64,000 nt of DNA from Nematostella vectensis. Its lineage: Eukaryota > Cnidaria > Anthozoa > Actiniaria > Edwardsiidae. Shown here piece by piece: positions 54,635-64,000 of the stretch. The DNA lies in NCBI RefSeq assembly GCF_932526225.1, contig NC_064047.1, forward strand, positions 5,083,501 to 5,147,500, in the 5' to 3' direction. The notes under the pieces are model-generated. The model did not search any database. It saw only the letters and a program-made list of their open reading frames with translations, and was not told where the DNA came from. Every line of letters begins with the position of its first letter. Position 1 is the first letter of the stretch. Made by a program: the position numbers and the translations under genes.

Positions 54635-57600
54635 TCACTTTTCAGGAGTGGTTAAAGGCTTTCCCCTGTCACTGAAACCATCTGCTGAAAAGAAGAGATT
54701 CAAATGGACGTGAATAACTGATACAATAAAAAAAATAGCCTGTCCCTATTAAGCACGAAATTCCCAGAACCATATTCAGGGGCAGTGGAGGGAAGGGGGG
54801 GACTGGTATTGCATGGGTTACGCAGATGGGGTTTCGGGTATAAACATCTCACTACTAACCTGATAGCTCCAATTTCTCTAATGCTGTGGTGGCTGTACGG
54901 ACATCTTCATCTTGCTCTGAGGCATGCACTTGAGTCATTTCTAAATTGAAAAGATATTATGGTTTACACACTGACACTGACCCAGGTAAGGTAGCCTTGG
55001 TCTGCCGCCTATTGCTTTTTAAGGGTTTTTTTCAAAAAAACTGTCCATCAGACAGGCTAGCAATTGAGGGCGGGTTTGAGCAGGCAGTAGAGGCAGAGAG
55101 CTATACAGTTTTATGGGATGCTTATTTGAACCAGATGAATAATAAAAATGCTGAACTCCAACATTTGTCTGAATGGTTCATTTATATTGATAATGCACTC
55201 TCTAGAAATAAAATATCCAAAATCATTACAGTACCTTCCAATGTCTCTGCTATATCTCTCCTTCCTGCTTGCTTCAATGCATCCATCAATACTTGAATAG
55301 TAGCAGACGCTGCATTTAGCTGTTTCCATTTATTAAGCATTTTGGTAGATTTCTCATTTGTCTTACGGTTCTCGTCCTCTATATTGTCAAGTATACTTTC
55401 CTCCAATTTTAACCTTCTTCCAACATCTTTCCAGTCAGTGCTTATTTGCTCTGCTATAGAGGTGATTATCGCTTGAGTAACAAGGTTTTTTTGCACAGTC
55501 GTACTTACTGTGGAATATAAACATTATCACTTTGTTCAAATCCCCAAATAGAAAAGAGGGGAAAATGTAAGTCATTGAGGGGGGATTATTAGTTACTTAT
55601 TCACACTCTTTCCCTGTATCACTGTACCTAATATTAAGTTTTTTAATTGCAGAATGGATTAAAATTCACATTGATTCAAGAGGATCTAATTAATAATTGT
55701 TTTAAACATCTCATTTGAATAGGGTTTCACAGCCTATGAAACCTGCAGACACCGGCTGACAGGGTGCAGACACCGGCTGACAGGGTGCAGACACAGGCTG
55801 ACAGGGTGCAGACACCGGCTGACAGGGTGCAGACACCGGCTGACAGGGTGCAGACACCGGCTGACAGGGTGCAGACACCGGCTGACAGGGTGCAGACACC
55901 GGCTGACAGGGTGCAGACACCGGCTGACAGGGTGCAGACACCGGCTGACAGGGTGAAGACACCAACTGACAGGGTGCAGACACCGGCTGACAGGGTGAAG
56001 ACACCAACTGACAGGGTGCAGACACCAGCTGTCAGGGTGCAGACACCAGCTGACAGGGTGAAGACAGCAACTGACAGGGTACAGGCTGACAGGCTGACGG
56101 ACTGACAGGCTGCAGACACCAGCTGACCAGCTGTCAGGGTGCAGACACCAGCTGACAGGGTGAAGACACCAACTGACAGGGTGCAAACACCAGCTGACAG
56201 GGTGCAGACACCAGCTGACAGGGTACAGACACCAGCGTACAGGGTGCAGACACTAGCTGACAGGGTGCAGACACCAGCTGACAGGGTGCAAACACCAGCT
56301 GACAGGGTGCAGACACTAGCTGACAGGGTGCAGACACTAGCTGACAGGGTGCAGACACCAGCTGACAGGGTGCAGACACCAACTTTTAGGGTGCAGACAC
56401 CAGCTGACAGGGTGCAGACACCAGCTGACAGGGTACAGACACTAGCTGACAGGGTGCAGACACCAGCTGACAGGGTGCAGACACCAACTTTTAGGGTGCA
56501 GATACCAGCTGACAGGGTGAAGACACCAACTGACAGGGTGCAGACACCACCTGACAGGGTACAGACACCAGCTGACAGGGTGCAGACACCAGTGTACAGG
56601 GTGCAGACACCAGCTGACAGGGTGCAAACACCAGCTGACAGGGTGCTAGCAACATCTTACAGGGAGCTGTCCACATTTTCATGTTTTATTTCAAACCAAG
56701 CATATAATCGTAATGCCAGCCACCATAGGCTTGCCAAATGCTCTTGCTGTTTACATGTGGATGTTGTTGCTGTTTACATGTGGATGTTGTTGCTGTTTAC
56801 ATGTGGACATTGTTGCTGTTTACATGTGGACATTGTTGCTGTTTACATGTGGATGTTGTTGCTGTTTACATGTGGATGTTGTTGCTGTTTACATGTAAAT
56901 GTTGTTGCTGTTTACATGTGGATGTTGGTGCTGTTTACATGTGGACATTGTTGCTGTTTACATGTGGATGTTGTTGCTGTTTACATGGGAATGTTGTTGC
57001 TGTTTACATGGGGACATTGTTGCTGTTTACATGGGAATGTTGTTGCTGTTTACATGTGGACATTGTTGCTGTTTACATGGGATGTTGTTGCTGTTTACAT
57101 GTGGACATTGTTGCTGTTTACATGTGGACATTGTTGCTGTTTACATATGGATGTTGTTGCTGTTTACATGTGGATGTTGTTGCTGTTTACATGTGGATAT
57201 TGTTGCTGTTTACATGTGGATGTTGTTGCTGTTTACATGTGGACATTGTTGCTGTTTACATGTGAATGTTGTTGCTGTTTACATGGGGACATTGTTGCTG
57301 TTTACATGTGGATGTTGTTGCTGTTTACATGTGGATGTTGTTGCTGTTTACATGGGGACATTGTTGCTGTTTACATGGGGACATTGTTGCTGTTTACATG
57401 TGGACATTGTTGCTGTTTACATGGGGACATTGTTGCTGTTTACATGGGAATGTTGTTGCTGTTTACATGTGGATGTTGGTGCTGTTTACATGTGGATGTT
57501 GTTGCTGTTTACATGGGGACATTGTTGCTGTTTACATGTGGGTGTTGTTGCTGTTTACATGTGGACATTGTTGCTGTTTACATGGGAATGTTGTTGCTGT

Positions 57601-58138
57601 TTACATTGGGATTTAGGTATTTCACCCTACATAGCTTGCATATTAATCAAAAGTTTATTTATTTAAGGAGAGGTCCGAGCCAAAAGGGATTATTTGTCCA
57701 AATCTCCCTTGGCTTCCGTCCTGTGCAAAGTTTTCTGAGCTTAACCCCGGCTAAGCCCTTGTCAAAGTTGAATTCAGACATAAGTACAAACAAACTTTAA
57801 ATACCTTATACCTTCAAACATTGTACTTTGGATAAATCAAAGGTATTTATATCAAAAATGGATTCTTCGTAGAATTTTAAAGGCTGTAGATTGTGAAACA
57901 TGTTCCAAGTAATTTATCCTTTAAATCCTGTCTCCCAATACTTCTCAGCCTTTCTCCAAGATATTCGAGATTGTCATCACCTAACTTGTCCATTCGGATC
58001 AACTCCTCGTAAAGCTGTAAAGGTGTAGAGATTTCTTCAGCTCTACCTGCCGGAATAACATCAGCACACTCATGCAGTGATGTCCTCTTTTGTGAGTTCT
58101 TGGCCTATGCTATTCAACAGCTTCCTCACTTGGGCCAT
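54635..58138 (-). CDS. FADD: FADD-like adaptor: death effector domain exon plus death domain exon
   Basis: Exons (minus): 58138-57900 (DED), 55507-55235 (death domain), 54940-54860, 54684-54635 (TGA). Joining them gives about 213 residues in the order DED then DD, as in FADD, the cytosolic adaptor that recruits caspase-8 to death receptors. The DED runs from [20 protein letters not shown] to [10 protein letters not shown], which includes the RxDL-type motif. The DD runs from [21 protein letters not shown] to [13 protein letters not shown]. All later junctions are phase 1. The DED exon contains a +1 frameshift at about 58065-58085: a TGA follows the first part, while the second part is open in the next frame. 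Its donor (T|gtttca) is weak. Either the model, the assembly or the gene is broken at that point, or the DED exon is not used (see the upstream exons). Confidence 0.62.
55235..55507 (-). CDS. Death domain exon
   Basis: Enters and leaves in phase 1 (acceptor ttccacag, donor gtactg). Encodes a six-helix death-fold sequence with the conserved W in [13 protein letters not shown] and the helix-5/6 pattern [18 protein letters not shown]. It is intact, with no stop. Confidence 0.85.
55738..56652. repeat. 21-bp minisatellite (~43 copies)
   Basis: Unit gcagacaccagctgacagggt with single-base variants; the left part uses ccggctg and the right part ccagctg. Because 21 is a multiple of three, long stop-free frames (QTPADRV and its reverse) exist on both strands. 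It lies in the FADD-like intron. Confidence 0.97.
56738..57608. repeat. 23-bp minisatellite (~37 copies)
   Basis: Unit gttgctgtttacatgtggatgtt with variants (ggacatt, gggaatg). Stop-free frames with a 23-residue periodicity result. It lies about 80 bp from the 21-bp array, in the same intron. Confidence 0.97.
57900..58138 (-). CDS. Death effector domain exon with a frameshift
   Basis: The ATG at 58138 opens a DED-like frame that stops at about 58070. A second frame, shifted by one, continues [11 protein letters not shown] and [14 protein letters not shown] to KDKLLGT. Together they cover a full DED of FADD length. One extra base would explain the break, and the corrected length also fits the phase of the death-domain exon. 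Confidence 0.6.
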
Positions 58139-58444
58139 ATTTTGGCGTTTTGAGCAAATCGATGATTCCTCGAAAGAGGGAATTTCCGTGTGGCGAGGAG
58201 ACTGGAACTTAACGTGACGTCATTCTATGACCTTCTAATGGGAACGATTGGATTTGGATTGGGGAATGTTACCTGCTTATAACATAAGCCTTTGTAAGTA
58301 TATATTATTTTTGTTTATGCGTTATAAACAGTGTTAGCACCACTATAAATATAGGTGTCGTGAGTTTGGGGAAGGGAAATGGGGTTGTTGTGTTTGTTTA
58401 ACAACAAGAACCATCTTCAAAGTTATAGATGATAGCATGTTTTT

Positions 58445-59133
58445 ACACAACCTAAGGGAAGGGTCATCATTTAACGGGGAGGGGGGGGAGGGCTGCTATG
58501 TTTGGGGGGAGGGTTTGATACAGGGTTTAAGGGAGGGCTTTATTTTTTTGTATTCTGCTCAATTTTCGAGCCTCCTAAACATCTTGAATTTCAATTTTTT
58601 TTTTTTCTGGGGAAAACCCCAGACAACCTGTAAAATAGATAAATGAATGTGAGGCGTCTTCTGCTTGCACTTTCGTGGCTTGCGTCTTCGCGGGCTTTAA
58701 AAGCCATTATCCTCTAAAATGTGGCTTCTACTTTGTTTATCTTACAGTTTTGGTTTTATTTACTTCCATAACCGAATTTGCGAATTTCTTAATGTCTAAG
58801 TCCCTCCCCCTACAAACTTTTTTGGGCATGCCTAAGCCAGTGTCCCCCACTCTTGCACTCGGTTACGGTTATATAATTTCTGGTGCTCCTGGAAGAACGT
58901 GCCGTACGTAGAGCATCTCACGACTGAGTAAAATTTCTACGCTTTTTTTTGTTCCGGGGGAGGGCCTTAATTTTTGTGCTTTATTTTGGGGGAGTCGAAA
59001 TTTTTTAACCAGAAACCCCCGCCCCCCATTAAATAATGACCTTTCCATCCCAACGTGAACCACTATAATTGCTTGGAGGGAGCCCGGCGACCGGAGAGCA
59101 AGTCTAATTTTGGTATCGCATATGGGAACGAAG
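58445..59133. repeat. Dispersed segment E, copy 2
   Basis: Near-identical to 51715-52390. The copy ends exactly where the inverted-repeat element at 59133 begins (gaacgaag then ttccctgc). Confidence 0.9.
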
Positions 59134-59878
59134 TTCCCTGCTAGCAGAGGCCACTTTCTCTGCATTTCGCTGGTCTAGCGTTCGCGAGGAAAAGATACCT
59201 CTGCCATGGGTCGAAACTGTTTTCGTTGCGCCTGCGTGAGCGTTTCTAAGCGACCGTATGCCGTGCCAAAACCCGTACCATCGCGCAAAAGCTGTAAATA
59301 TGCTAATTTTTGTTGCAAATTATGAATCAAGTTCCGGTTAGTTCTCCTCTTCGAAAAAAGAAAACAACTGTTCAATTTCAATCACCTAAAACGTAACTAA
59401 AAAGATTTAACAGCAAACGCAGCAAAGACGAGTTTTGTCTTGTTTGTGGGATAAATTTCAAGACATCTGGGCAGGCGAGTTTCACAGTTGGACTCGAACA
59501 AAATGTTAATTCCAGAAAAAAAGGCAAAAGCTGTAAACGGTAGATTGACTCGTTAGTCAAAAGAGAGAAAATTCTGAATGAAGACAAGGCATTGGCTTCT
59601 TTTATAATTCGTCGCGTGATATTTCTACGGAGGACGCCGTTTCGAATGCGGGCTTATTGTCCGACAGCGGATATACGCTTCACGCATGCGCTAGTCATTG
59701 TGGGCTCAAATAGTGGCCAGTAATTAATAAACGGAGCATGCGCTCTGGATCTCCCGTCCACGATCGTGGACGGCGGTTTGATCAAACGAACTTGCGACCC
59801 ATGGCAGAGGTATCTTTTCCTCGCGAACGCCAGCCAAGCGAAGTACAGAGAAAAGAGGCCTCTGCTAGCAGGGAAGTG
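59133..59878. mobile_element. ~745-bp element with ~85-bp terminal inverted repeats
   Basis: The left end ttccctgctagcagaggcc runs through gcgttcgcgaggaaaagata to ccatgggtcg. It is inverted at the right end, from cgacccatgg to ggcctctgctagcagggaa. The interior has no transposase-size ORF. It appears inserted in, or bordering, segment E. Confidence 0.85.
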
Positions 59879-60079
59879 GTGGTGGGGAGCGAGGTGGAAA
59901 GGCAGCATGTGTGTGTGTGGTAGCGGTTGGTGGCTTGTGGCTTGTGTTGTTGGGCTTTGGGTTTGTGCTGGTTGTGCACATGGGGTAAGTGGTTGGTAAG
60001 GTGTAGGTTCCTACCCTTGGCTCTCATTCTCTCTCCTTGGCTGCTTTGTCTTCCTGTCAGGGGGAGGGGGGGGTGAATA

Positions 60080-60365
60080 GGTTCGCGGATCGGCGGAAAT
60101 GCCCCGAAATGCTCACGGATTACAGATTTTGATGATTATTTCAGCGGATTGGTGGATTTTGGAAATACAGCGGATCACGGATCTGTTGACAATTTGGGCA
60201 CGGATTTCGGATTTTGACTGCTTTGACGGTCGAATTTCGGATTTTAAATGAATTTCAATCGATGCTACTGTTTATCTGTCAAACCATGCGGTTCTAAAAA
60301 TATCTGCGGATCCACGGATTTGCCCCAAAAATGTTGCGGATCGGCGGATTTACATACCCCTATTC
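60080..60365. repeat. Dispersed segment F, copy 2
   Basis: Second copy of the cggatt-rich repeat at 52770-53065, again bordered by G- and C-runs. Confidence 0.88.
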
Positions 60366-61003
60366 ACCCCCCACCCTGTCATTCCTGCAACCCATCTCTT
60401 CAAGTACAATTTTTGCATAAATACATACTACATCTCATCTCTAATACCTATTAGTGCTACACATCGATTTTCTAGCGTGCATCCATCCACGCACTCTTTA
60501 CACTCTATACAACACTTCTTAATTAATCATGTAGCCAATGGTCCTTTAATCCTATAACCTTTATTAATCTTTTATATCCAATTCTTTTCATCCGAGTTTA
60601 ACAAGCTTCTGACAAGCACTGATCTAGTTATCTTACTTGAATTTTGACAAGACCACTTAACACTCACAAGATTCTCTATGTTATCATAAGAAGACATGAA
60701 CAGGTAATCATCAACTTCCTCAAAAGGTCAAATATCACAGTTCCTGACCTAGCACTTCGCTCCATGCCCGTTCTCCTCTAACTTATAACAACTGCTATAC
60801 TAAAATCCCCCCTTCATGCAAAATACCATATATAATTAGCCACATTTACACACTATAACCCACTCACCAATCTAAGTAGCTGAACACACATTCTACCACC
60901 CCACACAGTCAAAGTTGAGCCCATTTTACTCATAACAGATACAAACCAAAACTAAAAAATCCATCCTTCTCTCTATTGTTTTTTCATGAAATAAGCTATT
61001 TAC

Positions 61004-61078
61004 CTTTTGCTGTGTAGCTTGTGTCTTGCTTGTGTCTTGCTTGATAGGCTTGCTGTGTATGTGGCATGTTGTCATGAA
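61004..61078 (-). CDS. Candidate small coding exon (phase 1)
   Basis: 75 bp between acceptor gttgatgcag and donor gtaaat. In phase 1 it reads HDNMPHTQQAYQARH and continues to SYTAK. It fits between the exon at 62030 and the death-domain exon without breaking the frame. There is no homology, so it is supported only by splice sites and phase. Confidence 0.35.
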
Positions 61079-62029
61079 CTGCATCAACATAACAGAGTAA
61101 TAGGATAAGAAACCAAATAAATAATATCTAGCATTACCTATAATTGACTATCTTAAACTTCATTTATTTCATTATGTTAGAGGAAAAAAGCAAAAATGAG
61201 AAGGAAAAAAAATACCAATGTAAAATCGAATGCCAAAGATTGTCTTTGTAGAAGCATCCTGGAAAGCAGATTTTTTTATTAAAAGACCAGGACAGCCGAC
61301 AGCCAAAAAATCGCAATTTTCACTACATGTACGAACTAGATATCAATTAAAAGATGAAAGATTGAATTATCTCCTGCAAGTTTTCTTTTTGCAATAGCTA
61401 ATTCCGTGGTTAAGTTTTGAGGCCTCAAACTCAAAAGTATGGAGTTTACTCTAGAGCGTAATGCACCTTTGCGTTATTGCGCATGCACTTGCACATAGTA
61501 GCATTTCAATGACAGATAGATGATCTACCAAAGTGTGTGAGGACTTTTTGTTATTTGACACTGTCAACAAAATATCACAAATCAAAGTTGGAAATCTCAT
61601 TTCTGGCGAAATTTGGACACGAAAAGTGCTATAAAAGCTATCTTCAGTCGAAAATCGAAAATTCCTCACACACTTTATGACATGGCATAATTATCTATCA
61701 GACCCCAAAAAATTGAAGGCCATATCTTAAGACCTGTCCTGTGGTTATGCCCAACAAGCTTGAGTTCTCGCCTCAAAATAATACGCTAGAAAAGTAAAAG
61801 ATTTGGCGTGAATTCAGGGTCAACAGGTCACGGGAAACAGCAAAGACCCATTTTATCCCTCTTAGAATGCGATTTAAGAAAAATTTTTTTTTTTGCAAAA
61901 ATAAACTTTAATAACTATTGATACAGGTTTTGCAAAAACCACAAAAACAAACAGTGGTGTCAAATTTACCTTTACCAAGACCTTAATCTGGCCTTGTTAT
62001 GATGCTACTATTATTACTGTATTTCTTAC

Positions 62030-62077
62030 TTGGTTTTCCGCAATCTGTTTCACAAGAAGTACTAGGTTGTTCTTCAT
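62030..62077 (-). CDS. Candidate small coding exon (phase 1)
   Basis: 48 bp between acceptor aattatccag and donor gtaaga. In phase 1 it reads EEQPSTSCETDCGKP. Confidence 0.35.
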
Positions 62078-62649
62078 CTGGATAATTAAGGAAAATGTAT
62101 TGAGAGATTGAAATATGCAAAAATATATTTGCTTTCCTAGTCCGTCTTCACCTGTTGGTGAAGACGGACTAAGAAAGTATGTTGGTGTTGAACATTATCT
62201 TCTGTGTAAAGAAAATTGTAGTGAGAAGCAATTTCTTCCCCTCCTTATTGTTTTACTTTATGACAGTACAAAGAATGAAAAATGTTGTAGAACTGAATAA
62301 TAATGAGTATTAAAACTGTATAATAGCTTTTAATGACACCACATAAAATTAATAGGAACTTAAGAAAATAAAATTTAAAGGAGTGAAAGAAACACTGCAT
62401 TTAGCCTTATAGTGAGCTAATCCAACCAACAAATACCACCAGGAAAATAAATTTCAAACTAGCCGATAGGCCTTTAGTATGGATTGCATTTTCATACAGC
62501 CAAAGGGAATCAACACACAGTTTTAAGAAGTTTGAAATGTCTAAAGCTTTATGTCATTGTCAATTTAACATTTGAGCTGTGTCCTTTGTTATAAAAGCTG
62601 GTTTAGTTTGGTGCTCTCTCATTTGGTAAGCCAGGTTAGTTCCCAGGAT

Positions 62650-63418
62650 TGGCCGAGTGGGGGTGCGCTGTCATAGGTATCATTATGGGAAAAGGATAAT
62701 ATTTGAAGATTCCTTAATAAGAAATGACCCACTTTTTGGCCGCGCAACCCCCTGTGTGTACTTCTGTAAGCCCTCTAGCCATTTTACTGCAAAATGGATT
62801 TTAGGTCACAGCAACCAGCCTTCACATTTGAGTTATGCTTTAGTAAAATAGATCCAGTACTTTGATCAAAATGTATACTTTATATCTTGTTACTGATAAT
62901 GAGCCTTCTGTTTTTTTTTTCAAGGTGCCTATATTTGGTCAACATAGTTTTCACAGTAAAAATGGCAATTTCAATATTTCTGTAGCATCAAATAATTTTG
63001 GGGGGTTAAACCAGCCACTGTCTCCAGCCAGGACTGATTTGGACTTGTCATCACAAGGAAAATGCACAGAATAGTGTGTATTTGGCTCTGCCATATCCAG
63101 TATTTTTAGCCATAAATAAAAATTTCTGCAGTCATCTACCTGTGTTATACAGGTACATGAATTCTTCTGCATGTAAATATATATTGTCACTTATTTCTTA
63201 ACTTTTAATCATTAATGTTCCCTATTGAGAAAAGTGTGTATTGGCTCTGCCTTACAGTATTTTTAGCCATAAACAGGTGTTTGGGGTGTGCGCAGGGTGC
63301 GTGTGCACCTCCCCCCTTGGTGGCCAAAAAGTGGGTCAATTCTTATTAAGGAATCTTCGAATACTATGCTTTTTCATGATACCTATGACTGTGCACCCCC
63401 TCTCGGCCATTCCTTAGA
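62650..63418. mobile_element. Element with ~115-bp inverted ends
   Basis: The left end ggccgagtgggggtgc, through cataggtatcat, attccttaataagaa and acccactttttggcc, is matched in inverse at 63320-63418. Inside, gtgtatttggctctgcc and cagtatttttagccataaa occur twice (63073 and 63235). Non-coding. Confidence 0.8.
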
Positions 63419-63475
63419 ACGCGCCTGATAAATTAAAATGAACAGCTTCTAAAAAATATTTTTTCTGTGTTATAC

Positions 63476-63515
63476 CTGTTTCAGTAGGTTGTTTCTTTTC
63501 ACCATTTACATACAT
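63476..63515 (-). CDS. Candidate first coding exon (MYVNG...)
   Basis: An ATG preceded by an in-frame TGA opens 13 codons (MYVNGEKKQPTET) ending in phase 1 at donor gtataa. Its phase matches the two downstream candidate exons and the death-domain exon. Confidence 0.3.
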
Positions 63516-63599
63516 CAGATATCAGCATCAGACTCACACATTTAAATAACATGTCTCACTCTCAAGCTGAGATACACATTTCACAATCTGTCAACAAAA

Positions 63600-64000
63600 T
63601 TTTTAAGACACAAAGTACCATGTTATAAAGCACAAAGTTAAATATTTTATGCAATAGACAAAACCTGAAATGATTTGCGCATTTGGTAAATCGCGAGATT
63701 TTTTAAGACACATAGTACCATGTTATGAAGCACAAAGTTAAATATTTTATGCAATAGACAAAACCAGAAATGATTTGCGCATTCGGTAAATCAAGAGATT
63801 TTTTAAGACACAAAGTACCATGTTATGAAGCACAAAGTTGAATATTTTATGCAATAGACAAAACCTGAAATAATTTGCGCATTCTGCAAATCGCAAGATT
63901 TTTTAAGACACAAAGTCCCATGTTATAAAGCACAAAGTCAAATATTTTATGCAATAGACAAATAGTGCTATGTTACAAGCACAAAGTTGAATGTCGTGAA
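63600..64000. repeat. 100-bp tandem repeat, four copies, running to the window edge
   Basis: ttttttaagacacaaagtac, catgttat-aagcacaaagtt, atattttatgcaatagacaa and tgatttgcgcatt recur at exactly 100-bp spacing (63617, 63717, 63817, 63917). Confidence 0.93.

Noticed and set aside
56139-57800. 553-codon open frame across both minisatellites
   Set aside because: Made of 21-bp and 23-bp repeats that lack stops by periodicity; the protein is QTPADRV and Cys/Leu repeats with no domain, and it lies in an intron of the opposite strand gene.

Overview
Eukaryotic (metazoan) genomic DNA: AT-rich, intron-rich, and crowded with minisatellites, short inverted-repeat elements and decayed transposons. There are no operons, Shine-Dalgarno sites or prokaryotic genes. 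The gene set (ATM, an ARFGEF3/BIG3 orthologue, pirin, a bHLH factor, a FADD-like DED/death-domain gene) and the compact introns fit an invertebrate, most likely a cnidarian such as a sea anemone or coral. That placement is inference; the species was not identified.

Layout. 1-3292 is a 64-bp minisatellite that runs directly into an exon of ATM (+ strand). The last eight ATM coding exons (3293-11377) encode the kinase catalytic core and the FATC tail. Tail to tail with it lies a complete 25-exon minus-strand ARFGEF3-like gene (start 35858, stop 13849; 2289 codons when spliced, every exon phase agreeing). 35859-42796 holds no recognised gene, only dispersed repeats and two large palindromes. A single-exon bHLH transcription factor gene follows (42797-43738, +), then a candidate TATA promoter with a 5' splice site (about 45194-45263), then a four-exon pirin gene (50932-45633, -). 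48990-49590 is a dead Ty3/gypsy reverse-transcriptase fragment inside the first pirin intron. 51700-54600 and 58400-60400 are repeat-rich and share duplicated segments. A FADD-like gene (DED exon about 58138-57900, death-domain exon 55507-55235, two short 3' exons ending at 54635; -) is interrupted by 21-bp and 23-bp minisatellites. Three further small exons upstream (61004-63515) fit its splice phase. The window ends in a 100-bp tandem repeat.

Most striking pattern: several minisatellites are not randomly placed in introns. Their repeat unit contains an exon-intron junction, meaning a splice site plus the first or last bases of the adjacent exon, or the stop codon. I find six cases in two convergent genes: ATM acceptors at 3293 and 3740, ATM donor at 7229, ATM stop at 11377, ARFGEF3 donor at 18525 and ARFGEF3 acceptor at 15516. 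Each array gives the spliceosome several near-identical decoy sites. The bHLH gene also carries an in-frame 30-bp array inside its coding region.
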